From Saprolegnia diclina VS20 (taxonomy: Eukaryota > Oomycota > Saprolegniomycetes > Saprolegniales > Saprolegniaceae), in NCBI RefSeq assembly GCF_000281045.1, contig NW_008246088.1:418963-447138 (forward strand): a stretch of DNA of 28,176 bases. Direction: 5' to 3'. The position numbers and the translations under genes are program-made. Positions 18,477 to 28,176 of this stretch are shown here, one piece after another. Numbering within the stretch: the stretch's first letter is position 1; each line of letters opens with the position of its first letter. The notes under the pieces are model-generated. The model was not told the DNA's origin and ran no database searches. It saw only the letters and a list, made by a program, of their open reading frames with translations.

Positions 18477-19232
18477 CTACGCGTGCCCACTGCCTGACAT
18501 GGACGACGCACGGCCTGTCTTGTTGTCCATGACGGACGCCGACGCGGCCGAGGACTCTGTGATTTCGCGCACAGCAGCGATCGTCGTGTTTTGGTACAGC
18601 TCGTACGGATCCGTGCGCTCAAAGAGGTATGGCTCCAAGAGGTAGCGCAAGATGAAGCCCGTCGTATTGGACCACGCCTGCCCGACGTTGTGCGACGCCA
18701 AGTCTCCGAGCCAGTACATGACGACCTCGACCATAGTCAAGGCGTACGTTGCGAAATGGTGCGGACGCACCTTCATGAACGTCCGGTGGCGGTGGCCGAG
18801 GAACCGACACGAGTTCTTGACGTTCTCGACGTCCGCGGGCGCGTCGGCGCGGACGCCGAGAATGAAAGTGAGCGCCTTGATGAGTACCTCGCCGCGCTGC
18901 TTGGTGTTGGGGAAGACGAGCGCCATTGTCGTGTCCCGCTCAAAGAGTCGGTAAAAGAACTCGTCGTAGAAGAGAACGATGCCGGGCTTGCCGTACTGCT
19001 TCATCTTGTCGGTCGAAGCGCTCTGAATGAGATCCCACGTGCGCTGGCACGTCGTGACGCGGTCTTTTGTCAAGAGCGGAATGATCGGAAACTGCGGTGG
19101 CATGTAGTGCTGCACCTCGTAGTCGTGCGCAAGACCAAACGCAAATGAGCCGAGGTGGTCGACGTCCACGTCGATCTCTTCTTGGCGCAGTCGCAGCACT
19201 TTGGCCGCCTTGCCCGACTGTGCGTTGCCCAT
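18477..19232 (-). CDS. Globin with N-terminal myristoylation-type sequence
   Basis: 251 aa from the ATG at 19232. The globin fold covers ~60-200: Trp66 in helix A (RTWDLIQ), FYDEFFYRLFERD, FPNTKQRGEVLIKALTFIL for the CD/E region (Phe107 as CD1 candidate), LGHRHRTFMKVRPHHFATY with His149 as the proximal haem ligand, and AWSNTTGFILRYL for helix H. The start MGNAQSGK is a textbook N-myristoylation signal (Gly2, Ser6), which would place it at a membrane. A ~55-residue N-terminal and a ~45-residue Ser-rich C-terminal extension are unusual for a simple oxygen carrier and suggest a sensor or signalling globin (inference). An upstream in-frame ATG at 19355 would add 41 Arg/Ser-rich residues that look like a mitochondrial presequence. 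No introns. Confidence 0.8.
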   Translation of the reverse strand: MGNAQSGKAAKVLRLRQEEIDVDVDHLGSFAFGLAHDYEVQHYMPPQFPIIPLLTKDRVTTCQRTWDLIQSASTDKMKQYGKPGIVLFYDEFFYRLFERDTTMALVFPNTKQRGEVLIKALTFILGVRADAPADVENVKNSCRFLGHRHRTFMKVRPHHFATYALTMVEVVMYWLGDLASHNVGQAWSNTTGFILRYLLEPYLFERTDPYELYQNTTIAAVREITESSAASASVMDNKTGRASSMSGSGHA

Positions 19233-19379
19233 GCCGATGAAAATGCGATCTGGATCCCTCCACGCCGAAGAGGCGCGACGTTTCGACACGTTGAAATAAC
19301 GCTTGCTTCGTTGGCGCGACGTTCGAAGGAGTTGTTGCCGGCAGCACAAACGCATCTCGTAAACACGGTCACCTCATCG

Positions 19380-20030
19380 CCAAAGCACAGCCCGTTGGGT
19401 ATAAAATAATAGACACTTTGCGATGGATCGCAATTTAAATTATAGATCACGCCCCCGGTGGTGCTACTGGGCATCAAGGCAGAGGGCAAGTGCAGGGGCA
19501 AATGTGCCACTTGGCCGTGGCATTTTTGACCCATGGCCGTATACACCGCAACGGCAATCGCCAACATCTATTGGTCAAAAAGGGAAATGGTAGCCAATTG
19601 TAGCACGTTATTTTGCGAATTTCATCGGCACATGGACAGACAGGGTTATTTCTCGCCACACGACTCGCACGATGGCCGAATCTGGCATTTTGTATAGCCA
19701 AGCCGTCTAACACTGTGCCAAGTATGACCGATACCGTTTTCAATTTTTTCAAACGTAATTTGCCGAGTCGAACACCGCCAGTGTGACTCGGGCTCCATCA
19801 ATGTCGTTATGGATTGGCCAAAAAACATTTAATATAGCCAATAGGAGACGATATTTCTCGCCTCCTGGGTTCCCAATAGCAGCAGTCGATGGCGTCAATA
19901 TTGTACACGTATCGGATGGTATTGGATCCGAATATTCAGCACAATTGATTGCGCCTATATTGCAGCAGGTTCAATATCGTGAATATAAGGCCCCTTTGCT
20001 TGGCGAATCCACGCAACATGATCGTCCGGT
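19380..20030. other. AT-richer intergenic stretch with broken protein-like frames on the minus strand
   Basis: No intact gene is supported. On the minus strand several pieces read like protein but in different frames with stops between them: one at about 19965-19765 (includes PSDTCTILTPSTAAIGNPGG), one at 19828-19646, and one at 19567-19370. The last begins with an ATG and a hydrophobic start and contains a stretch TTGGVIYNLNCD followed by SVYYFIPNGLC. That is reminiscent of TTGGIVSVCKDAVYFVP in the gene at the right end. This may be a decayed gene or mobile-element remnant. GC is visibly lower than in the neighbours. Confidence 0.35.
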
Positions 20031-20081
20031 TCGACCTTGAAACGGTGGCCGGTCGTTTATTTCTTTGGCGAGTGTCCGTCG

Positions 20082-23000
20082 ATGCGGCCCAAGCTCCTTG
20101 AGCACCCGGCGCCGTCCGAGCACGAACGTCGACTGCGCAAGGCGTACGGCGCACCAACTGCATTTGCGGCGTTTGTCAAGAAGCCGGTGCGACCGACCTC
20201 GGCCAACCCAATCGCCGCTCGCCTTCGGGTCGAGTGCACACCAACCGTTGCGTGCGAGCGGCCGCCAAGCAACAATGAGCCATCCAGTGCGTTGACACTG
20301 CCAGCGCCAAGTTGCACTGCAAAGGCTCCAAGCAGCACTCTCAATGTCACATCTTCCCCGCCGAACCTCCTGCAGCCGCCGACATTTTCTGCCAAGAAGC
20401 TACCTCCGAAAGCTCCGACCAAACTAGCGAAATCTGCACCGCCACGACGGCCCATCGTGCACCAGGCAACAAAGCCACCAGCAACAGCAAAGCCTTCTTC
20501 ATCACGCGGTGTTCCAGTACGGCCAAGTGCTCCAAAGCGGCGTCCACGGCCTACATCTGCCCTGCCCCACCGTCCCTCGGGCGGCGTCAAGGCGGCATCC
20601 CAAACGACATCCCCGATTCGAGACGCCCTGTATCCCAGGGGCGACGTCCATGACAAGAAACAATTAGTACCTGAGAGGACAAAGGAGCCCAAAGCCAAAG
20701 TTGCGCGCCCAGCAACCGCACCAAGTCGGCGGTACAGTTGCTCTTTCCATATCTTCAGTACGTGATGCTTTCTCTTCCATAGGCCTCGGGTAATCGAAGC
20801 GAAGCGTATCAAGCCAGACGCAGCATCCTCGGACGATTGTTGTCTCGCTTTGTATGGTGACGGGGCTGTGAGTTGGTCGTTGCCGCCAATCTCATCCTCG
20901 ATACGGAGCAACATCTGCAGCGTGAGCATTTGGCTGCTGCGTGCCGCCGTCCCTGATACGTTCGTGTACGTTGCACATCTTCCCACTTAAACGTTGCATG
21001 CCCGCGGTTGCTAGGTCGTCCAAGCGCCACCAGGCCGCGCACCTCAACGACGATGGTCATTTCGTCTCATGGTCGTGTTGTGGCTCGACCAACAAGTCCA
21101 TTTACGGCTGTACAGCTACATCCGCGGCCGCCGGCTCCGGTATAAATCCCGTCGCGGCTTGGTTTGAGACAGAATGTGGTGTAGAAACTGGCAGCGGTCG
21201 TCTAGTTGCCACCCTCTCGATTGGCAATCTCGCGATTCGCATCGCAGTTGATGGAGCTACCGTCAATGGCGATGAGTGCACGGCGTTTTCGCTTCCATTC
21301 GACCATTGGTGCCACGTGGTGCTCGTGGTTGAGCCACAAGCGCTCAATGTGTACACTGACGGCATTTGCGTCGACACGGTGTATCGCCGACATGGTGTAC
21401 CGGTGGCCGACACGGTTGCTGCGCCCACGCTGTCCATCGGCAGTGCGATGCCGTCAACCGAAGGGCTTCATGGTCTCGTATCCCAAGTACTAGTGTATCT
21501 TTATTGATGGTGCGCGTCATCGGTATATATATTAGGTACGCGTCTGGGGTCGCGCGATGAATGCCAATGACGTGGCAGCATTGCACCAGGCGGACTATAG
21601 CACGGCGTCGCCCCCGGTCGATCCAACGCGCCTTCTCGATGTCTCGTTCTCAACACCCGACCATGTGTACGACACGGCACAGCGCGCGACCCGTCGGTCG
21701 CTTCCTTTTACGACGTCCGGCCGTGTTGCTTGGCGCCAGCACGCGCTGCCTCGACCCCTGTCGCCCGCCGTCGTGTATATGGCCGACTTCAACTCGACGA
21801 GGTATGTAGACATGGACAATCCGTAATCCGTACATGGTCAATAGCGGTTGCGACGCAAGTCGACGCGACGGCTTGCCATTTCCTACGCTCCTCGAGCAAT
21901 TCCGGACGCGTGGCAGCGTCTTTGAGCTTGTGCTCGAGTTTGCCGTAAGCGCAGACGACCATCACCGCGATATGCCACGGCGCATGTCTGGATCGACCCT
22001 CATGGATCGCATCCGTGACATTCAAAACCTCTGGGCAACGTTTGCGCCGACATCGGTGCTCTGCAACCCCGAGAGGTACTGTCATAATTGATGCTGTGTA
22101 TCGACACATGACCGAGTAGTTGGCGACCGTACCCGCGCCCCAACAGCTTTGAGGTTCTCTGTCATATCGGCCGGTCGGGGCCGCCACAGTACATATGTTT
22201 ACATTCGCAGCTCGAGTCGCAGTCAATGCCAGAGATCGCAATCCTGCAGCGGAAGCTCCAACAGCTTCTCCACACCGAAAGCCTCCGGTATCCTCGCTTT
22301 TGAACGCGTAGCGCTGACATGGGCGTAGAGCACCGTACGAGACCGTCGTGCAGCAAACGCTTCGTCGCATGGTGACACTCGCGTCGTCGCAGCACGCCGA
22401 GACGCTCGTAGCGCTTCAACCACCATGCTCCATCAAACGACTGCTCAAGTATCTTGACGGCGTCGGGTGCTTCTTGGACGAGGCGGATGTGCTAACTCTG
22501 GTCGATGCACTGCAACACTTTCAGGTACAAATCAACGAATGCAAAACAGAGAATGCAAGGGGTTTATAGACGCTACCACGCGCGTACCGAGCCCACCCGC
22601 CAAACTTGTACCGGGCCAACCAGCACGTGCCGTCGCGCGCCGGGGTCTACGCATTTCCGCCATCCCAGCAACTCCAGTTGCAAGTGTCGGGTCTCCCCGG
22701 CTTTCACGTCGCTTGTTACTCGTTTGATGTTTGCTGGCAGCTGCGCGAAACACTGCACTCGTCAATTCAACGCTCAGACGACCACGCGCTGCAGCTCTCG
22801 TCGACGACGACAATTGCGTCGACCGTCGAGACGGTATTTTGCCCATCGCGTTGCTAGCTCAAGAGCGGAGGCGTAGATCGATCTCAAGATGGTCTCGTTG
22901 CACCCACACGTCCATGCGATGCTATTCCTAGTCCAAACGACGGCAACGACGGGACACAAACCGCTTGTTGTCAAATGGGTCTCGGTCGACGGCGCCCACG

Positions 23001-25541
23001 GTCCTTGTAGCAACCTCTGTGCGCACTTTTGCGTCACAGCGCCGCCGATAGCTAGCGCGTTGGCACTCTGTGCACTGCGCCGGTGCAAAACGACGTTCGA
23101 GTGGCAGCTCGTGGCACTTGGTGACGCGCTCTCGCCGTCGCTGACGCTGCTCCAGTCGATGCGGGCGCTCATTCAAGCAAAGTTGGCGCTGACATACACG
23201 CTGCGCATCCAGCACGCGACAGCCGAGCACAAGTACGTCGAGTACGCGAGGCGACTGGAAAAGCATTTGCAAGCGCAATACGAGACGCTCACCATCGCGC
23301 GGGTGCCAGCATTGCCCATCTCTGCGACGCAGCCCGGTGTGCGAATTCTTCTCGAGAGCTCGAGCGACCCCGCGATTCTTCTGTTTCAGCAGTCGCTGCA
23401 AGACCAAACGCCTCTGCCGGCGCTGCGCCAGATCCAAGAAAAGCTCCGAGACACCATTGAATCCCATGGATGGTTGTCCTCTTGACTAAAATAAACACTC
23501 ACAACGACGTAGGTACATGCCACTCCGAAGCAGTCCGATCAAGCAGAAAGCCTCGCCACTGCCATCGAAAACCGCCGTCTCGACGAGTCTCTTGTTTCTC
23601 GACGCAGAGACCTCGCACCCGATTTCAAATGTCCAAATCTCGTACGAAGCACTTGTCGGCAGCGTGCTGCAGTACAAACCACCTATCGCCACCCAGCTAC
23701 CAGTCTCGATTGTCGTGCGCCTTCAGCGTGCGAAGCGATGGGGTCGTGGCACGTTGAGCGACTTGATCTATGACTAGAAAAAGCCCATTTCGTCCAGGAG
23801 CGCCGGCGAGAGCAAGCCCAGCACGCGCTTGCAGCGGCACTTGTGGAGCGCGTTATTCAAGTAGCGATGGCACGGGCTGTGCAGCACCACGTACGAATCC
23901 TTCGGAAAGATCAGCAGTTGGTGGCCGCTATCATGCTCTTGCGTCGCGCCATGCGGTAGGTTCTCGACATTTGGGGCTGTCCCAGCCAGCATTGCTCGTA
24001 GGCGTCGATTTTGGACGATTCAGCAAGCCATTTTGGTCAAAGTCCAGCAGTGGAAGCGAGAAGCGGTGCAGTTGCCGACGCATCGCATCGTGCGGCAGTA
24101 CAATATCACGTCACCTCGCCTCGAGCTCTCGTCGAGTGAAAAGGACGTGCTCTTGCAAGGTACCACGCGTGACGCGAAGTATTGCGTGCTACTAGGCGCC
24201 TGTAGGGCTTGCAATCCCAAGTTTCACGCAAAATACGCTGGCCACGCCGACGAGGCCGCATGTGAATGAAGATTGGGTCGACGACTGGCGTGTAATTGCC
24301 GAGCAACTCCAGCTAAAAGAGCGAGCCAATCACAGCAGCAGTCAAGGTCTCTGGCCACTGCCGCCAGTGCGATTGCAACCCGAGACCATGTACACCTTTC
24401 GGGCGACGCATCCCGCGTACGAAGCGTTGACCGTGCAGTGCACGCTCTACCCGTTCCGCACACCTCGCCCACTCCCAGTTCGTTTGGTACCCAAGCGACA
24501 CCCCGTACGGTTCCAGCTGCAGGTACCAAAGTACGTTGCGAAATGCCAATGACCACGCACCACAGACGGTCGAGGCATCCCATCTTTGTCTTCGGGATGT
24601 CCCCATTGAGATCATTGCCAGTGCGTCCTGCGGCGCGCGTCGTCACGTCGTAAATACGGACGGCCGTGGGCAAGCGTCCATAGCGCTGCTCCGAGGCGCA
24701 TACTCGGTGCACGTCCTCTCCAAGTTGCCGACACGAGGTATCACGTCCAAGTACGTGCCTCTGCAGATCGAGACCGACGGAAAGGAGACGCGTCTCGTGC
24801 TGCTCCCTATCGAGCGACACCCGATGCCAGTGCGGTGCCACGCCGTCTGCATCGACACGGGCCATCTTGTCGAGCACGTTTGTGTGGATATCTCCGATGC
24901 GTCGGGGCCAGTAGCTCAGTTAGCGCCCAGCGGACGGCTGCCACTCGGTCCGTACATGGCACGAGCGAACGTCCCGGGCTACTTCGAGGATGCTCACCCC
25001 GTGTACATTCCGCTCGCTGCGTCGCCAGGAACGATGACAATTCTTCCACTGTTCTTGTGCCCCCATGTTCGGTTTCCCGACGAGCTCTGGATCGTTCTAC
25101 AAGCTTCCACATCAAATGCCCTCGTGCTGCATGCTGACGCCACCGACGGCTATGGCGTCGTGCAAACGGCCTCGTATCTTCGCGAGGTACCGACATGGAT
25201 TCTGCATGTTTTGATCGCTGGTGCGTTGCTACTAGGCAACGCAGTGGTGCGAGTGCAAGCTGCTACAGCACGCACCCGACGAAGCCCAAGTGATGCGCAT
25301 TACGACGACACCGAGTACGGCACCTATTATTAATGGGCTTGCTTCTCATACGAGCGTAGAGATGCAACTGGACGTGCACGTGCGCTGGACGCAGCGTACC
25401 TATGTCGATAGTGATGTACATGCGTCCGTGCGCGTGTACGGAATCCATGGGCTTGTGCAGCACCACACGAAGGTCGTCGACAGTTTCCATGCGTTGGCAC
25501 CGACGGGCTGGCACGCGTGCACACTGGCGTCGCCGAATTGA
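20082..25541 (+). CDS. Large multidomain protein: basic RPxSA-rich head, LamG domain, helical/IQ-like middle, beta-sandwich repeats
   Basis: Fifteen exons: 20082-20731, 20783-20965, 21015-21486, 21536-21801, 21845-22075, 22120-22287, 22329-22524, 22570-22833, 22877-23472, 23513-23727, 23778-23955, 24002-24159, 24206-24522, 24566-25186, 25236-25541. Product about 1606 aa; every junction keeps frame. Residues 1-230 are Pro/Ala/Ser/Lys-rich with RPTSA and RPATAP motifs, common in ciliary and microtubule proteins. LamG covers ~235-455 (CLALYGDGAVSW, CSVSIWLL, HGLVSQVRVWGRAMN). Residues ~640-720 are helical with an EF-hand-like KYLDGVGCFLDEADVL. Residues 1080-1190 are a basic helical/IQ-like stretch (AIMLLRRAMRRRFW). 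From ~1220 come repeated units ending in T-x-x-G...LxxGxY, like carboxypeptidase-regulatory or prealbumin folds. No signal peptide or membrane helix, so it is intracellular. A flagellar role is only a guess. Least certain splices: 23472/23513 (weak GTTGTC donor) and 23727/23778. Confidence 0.7.
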
Positions 25542-25638
25542 CATTTGATGCGCGAAGTAAAATGAACCACCAGTTCTTTTTCACAGCGATGTAATTCGCG
25601 TTAAGAAATGTTGAATCAATCGCTGTTTCTCAAGTGCG

Positions 25639-25722
<84 letters not shown>
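25639..25722. repeat. Microsatellite (CTAT)21
   Basis: Twenty-one uninterrupted copies of the tetranucleotide, 84 bp, in the spacer between two converging genes. Open reading frames through it (runs of IYLS) are artefacts of the repeat. A length this long without interruption suggests it is young and polymorphic. The rest of the 336-bp spacer 25542-25877 holds no visible feature. Confidence 0.98.
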
Positions 25723-25877
25723 TTACTGGGCATTTGTTTGCCGCGAGCGATCGAAGTGGCTTAAATATGCAGCGGTTGCTAAGGAAAAGCGTGCCTTCGC
25801 ATGCTCATTCCATTTGAAACGGGAATCCCATAGAACGAAACACAGAACATTGACACTAACTAGCTTAACGCAGAACG

Positions 25878-26480
25878 CTACGCCTCGAGGTTCCAGTCGA
25901 CTTGATCCAAAAACGATGTCATGACGACGTCGGTTGGTAGCTGTCTAGCATCGAGTATCGGTATCGCTGAGCGTTGCCGCCGAACCTGTAGCTCGCGCTT
26001 TCGTTTGCGCACGACCAAGAGTGCAACGCGCTCAATATTGGCGTTGAGGTTCGCCAAGTGCTCTCGCAGGTGCGTGAGCTTGAGACGCAGCGCTGCGACT
26101 TCGTGGCTGTTTTCAAACGGGGCTTCTGGCTCGGGCGTCGTCGTTGTGCGTCGTTGGATCTGGTTGAGGCCGCGCTTGGCGCCACGTCGGAACTTGGGGT
26201 GTTGGAATTCCCAGCTCGGCGACATGTCGGAGCTCTCGAGGCGAGCCTTCTTGAAGCCGTAAATGTTGAGCTGCCGCACGAACGAGTGAAAGTTGCGGTG
26301 TTTGAAATAGACCGGGAGCACTTTGGTCTCGAACTCAGTCTTGCTCCGGACGACAAAAGCTTCGCCATCGTCGGTCCATCCAGCGACGTGCGTCGGGCAG
26401 CGTTCGAGCATTTCGTACGTTTTGAGGAGAAAGACGGGCGTCGTGAGCGAGTGCCGGCCGTCCCCCGTGCTGCTCGCCAT
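25878..26480 (-). CDS. HSF: Heat-shock-factor (HSF) family transcription factor, short form
   Basis: 200 aa, single exon, from the ATG at 26480 (MASSTGDG). An in-frame ATG at 26537 would add 19 residues. The HSF DNA-binding winged helix spans ~12-110: PVFLLKTYEML, VAGWTDDGEAFVV, FETKVLPVYFKHRNFHSF, VRQLNIYGFKK with the recognition helix, and WEFQHPKF. A heptad-type helical region follows (~140-180: VAALRLKLTHLREHLANLN), then a basic KRKREL patch. The C-terminus TSFLDQVDWNLEA is acidic/aromatic, like a small activation motif. It is much shorter than yeast or animal HSF1 and the oligomerisation region is reduced. HSF genes are numerous in oomycetes, so this is probably one of a family rather than the master stress factor. 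It converges on the 15-exon gene with the microsatellite between. Confidence 0.93.
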   Translation of the reverse strand: MASSTGDGRHSLTTPVFLLKTYEMLERCPTHVAGWTDDGEAFVVRSKTEFETKVLPVYFKHRNFHSFVRQLNIYGFKKARLESSDMSPSWEFQHPKFRRGAKRGLNQIQRRTTTTPEPEAPFENSHEVAALRLKLTHLREHLANLNANIERVALLVVRKRKRELQVRRQRSAIPILDARQLPTDVVMTSFLDQVDWNLEA

Positions 26481-27234
26481 CGTCGCGGTTTGCAAAATGA
26501 CGCCAAAGCTCAACTTTTGCCATGCCAGTACACCCATTATGGTTAGCGATAGAAATCGAATATAATATGCATTATAAGTATAATTAAAGAAAATGAGAAT
26601 TGTTTGTGTTTAAAACCAAGAGGATTTTAAGGTGTTTGGTCGCCGACACCACGATCACGTCCAGCTCCGTGACGATCGTGCACCAGGTTGCCCATCTTTG
26701 TGGGAACCGGCACAACATGCAAAAGATCGGCAATCGTATTCATATCACACAAGAGCCAAAGCACACAGCTCGTACATCGACCGACGCCGTACTATTTGTT
26801 GCCCTAGTCAACACTGCTGAGCGCGTGCGTGCTCACGCAAACGCCATCCATCGACCAACGCTAGGGTCCAACTCTGCCTGGAGCCAGCGAAATCAGACCA
26901 AATATGCAAACCTTGAATCCACGTTCGATGGGCTTATTTAAATCTTAGTACAGTTCTACCGGTCAAAGCAATGCATGGATGTGAAGTTCACGTCATTGGC
27001 TCCGAAGCCCGTTGCCAGCGCCCGAGCGCTCCATTCCAGTACATCTGCAACGGCCAACCCGACGCGGACACCAAATTTTGAGAATAAAAAACGCCTTGCA
27101 ACACGCGGCAAACCCAAGGAGAAGCCGTGAGCCGGGCGCTCTCCAATGATAACTCGGGGACTTTGCCAAATGAGAATATGTTATCGAGGTTACGCAAGGA
27201 AGGCGTGGCACAAAACACATTTCAACACGAGCGG
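26481..27234. other. Intergenic region upstream of HSF and downstream of the mucin-like gene
   Basis: About 750 bp, AT-rich at 26540-26620. A plus-strand frame 26600-26941 is open but has neither recognisable composition nor a convincing start. I see no tRNA, repeat or conserved element. The HSF promoter and the 3' UTR of the gene at 27235 must lie here. Confidence 0.5.
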
Positions 27235-28176
27235 TCATGGAGACTCTTTGGGGCGCGTCTCTGGTACGCCTTGGCTGAACGAAGCAACCACGACGGGGCT
27301 CGGCGTCAACGACGGGCGAGTACTCACAGTATAGGAAGTGGGCGCTATAGCTTCTTGTCGATATTGCGAACTGCGCGCCGAGTCGGGAGACGCTTGTCGC
27401 GACACCGTGCTGATGCTCGGCATGCCGCCCCAAGAGTACTTCGTATCATCTGTCTCGTGTGCAGTGGCATCGGCGACCAAAAAGCGCGTTTCAATATCAC
27501 TGGAGGAGCCGCCGTCGGACGAATCGCTATCGATCGGTTTTGGCGTTGGGGTCGCTGCTGCGATTGTCAAACATCCGACGGATGGGAAGACGCAGCCCCA
27601 CGTTGTACCGAGAATAACAACGCATATCGCATCTTCGGGGGCCACGCACTTGCCATTTTGACGCGACTTCAGGCTCGGGGTGCATGAAGCAAAGCTCGCG
27701 TCTCCTTTCCGTGGACATGCCGTACCACTTGGAGAATGTAAGCCGCTACCACATACCGGTCCTCGATTGCTTGGTACAAAATACACAGCGTCCTTGCAAA
27801 CACTGACAATGCCACCAGTTGTAGCCTGCGCCGTGCTCGGCGGAGGTGTCGTCGCAGGTGGCAAGATCGTTAGCGCAGCTGTCGTCGGCACTGCTGTCGT
27901 CGGTGCTGGACTTACAGGCGAAGAGGTGGTCAAAGCTGGCTTCGTTGAAGCTACTGTCACCGGTGCAATCGTCGCCGGCACTGACGTCGTTGGCATTGGT
28001 AGCGTTGTTGGAAGTGGCGTCTTTGGTGGGACCGTCGTTGGCACCCCCGTTGTCGGCGCTGATGTTGGCTCTGGCGTCAACGGCGTTGTTGGAAGTGGCG
28101 TCTTTGGTGGGACCGTCGTTGGCACCCCCGTTGTCGGCGCTGATGTTGGCTCTGGCGTCAACGGCGTTGTTGGAAG
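27235..28176 (-). CDS. Thr/Pro-rich mucin-like secreted or wall protein with Cys-rich domain (partial, 5' end beyond right edge)
   Basis: The stop TGA is at 27237-27235 and the frame is open to the right edge, about 313 residues visible. The N-terminal visible part is Thr/Pro/Ser-rich with 27-residue repeats (TPEPTSAPTTGVPTTVPPK), suited to heavy O-glycosylation and a stalk in the cell wall or at the surface. A Cys-rich module of about 75 residues follows (TTGGIVSVCKDAVYFVP ... GTACPRKGD ... AICVVILGTTWGCVFPSVGC) with eight to nine Cys. The tail of ~110 residues is Ser- and Asp-rich with no membrane helix or obvious GPI signal. The signal peptide should lie outside the window. Role unknown; adhesive or wall-linked proteins of oomycetes have this kind of layout (inference). 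Confidence 0.75.
   Translation of the reverse strand, partial: LPTTPLTPEPTSAPTTGVPTTVPPKTPLPTTPLTPEPTSAPTTGVPTTVPPKTPLPTTLPMPTTSVPATIAPVTVASTKPALTTSSPVSPAPTTAVPTTAALTILPPATTPPPSTAQATTGGIVSVCKDAVYFVPSNRGPVCGSGLHSPSGTACPRKGDASFASCTPSLKSRQNGKCVAPEDAICVVILGTTWGCVFPSVGCLTIAAATPTPKPIDSDSSDGGSSSDIETRFLVADATAHETDDTKYSWGGMPSISTVSRQASPDSARSSQYRQEAIAPTSYTVSTRPSLTPSPVVVASFSQGVPETRPKESP
28004..28176. repeat. 81-bp tandem repeat in the mucin-like gene
   Basis: Copies begin at 28004, 28085 and 28166 (the last cut by the window edge). The two full copies are nearly identical. The 81-bp period equals 27 codons and keeps the frame. The number of copies beyond the edge is unknown. Confidence 0.93.

Noticed and set aside
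20057-20986. 309-codon open frame on the minus strand
   Set aside because: It mirrors the low-complexity basic head of the 15-exon gene. The plus strand splices into a coherent LamG protein, so this is a shadow.
25608-25924. Frames encoding IYLS repeats
   Set aside because: Produced by the (CTAT)n microsatellite.
26630-26700. Possible tRNA or hairpin with cgatcacg/cgtgacgatcg
   Set aside because: The arms are imperfect and there is no T-loop or acceptor stem. No tRNA was found anywhere in the window.
1-28176. CRISPR arrays, insertion sequences, operons or Shine-Dalgarno signals
   Set aside because: The genes have introns and eukaryotic domain types. The only repeats seen are the hairpin, the 10-bp, 81-bp and tetranucleotide arrays.

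Overview
The window is eukaryotic nuclear DNA, most likely from an oomycete of the Saprolegniales type (Saprolegnia, Achlya, Thraustotheca or Aphanomyces relatives). This is inferred from the gene content (Hrd3/SEL1L, SECIS-binding protein 2, cap methyltransferase, PH-AGC kinase, heat-shock factor, mucin-like wall or surface protein), the compact GC-rich genes on both strands and the very short introns. By joining frames I placed 33 introns in six genes with good support. All are 40-56 nt, all start with GT, 31 end in TAG and 2 in CAG. No bacterial, viral, CRISPR or rRNA/tRNA signal was seen.

Layout. 1-584 (-): 5' part of a multipass membrane protein, copy A of a three-member local family. 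662-731: a perfect 28-bp inverted repeat between divergent genes. 803-2607 (+): SECIS-binding protein 2-like gene carrying two U2AF-homology-motif-like RRMs. 2604-3301 (-): fragment of another membrane protein. 3308-4708 (+): tail-anchored FAD amine-oxidase-like enzyme. 4938-7996 (+) and 8338-11219 (-): copies B and C of the membrane family, arranged tail to tail with identical intron positions. 11545-14784 (+): SEL1L/Hrd3-like ERAD scaffold with an internal LamG domain. 14845-16287 (-): PH-domain AGC kinase. 16288-16996: bidirectional promoter with three CCAAT boxes exactly 30 bp apart. 16997-18344 (+): CMTR1-like mRNA cap 2'-O-methyltransferase. 18477-19232 (-): globin with a myristoylation-type N-terminus. 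19380-20030: AT-richer stretch with broken reading frames. 20082-25541 (+): a 15-exon gene for a ~1606-aa protein with a basic RPxSA-rich head, an intracellular LamG domain and C-terminal beta-sandwich-like repeats. 25639-25722: (CTAT)21. 25878-26480 (-): heat-shock-factor family protein. 27235-28176 (-): 3' part of a Thr/Pro-rich secreted protein with 81-bp repeats.

The genes do not form one pathway. The only local relationship is the membrane-protein family (copies A, B, C), expanded by duplication and inversion around unrelated genes. The most unusual architectures are the SBP2-like protein with tandem UHM-like domains, the SEL1L-like protein with a LamG domain, and the large LamG/beta-sandwich protein. 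Exon coordinates given in the entries come from reading the sequence by eye and by homology with remembered families. They have not been tested with transcripts.
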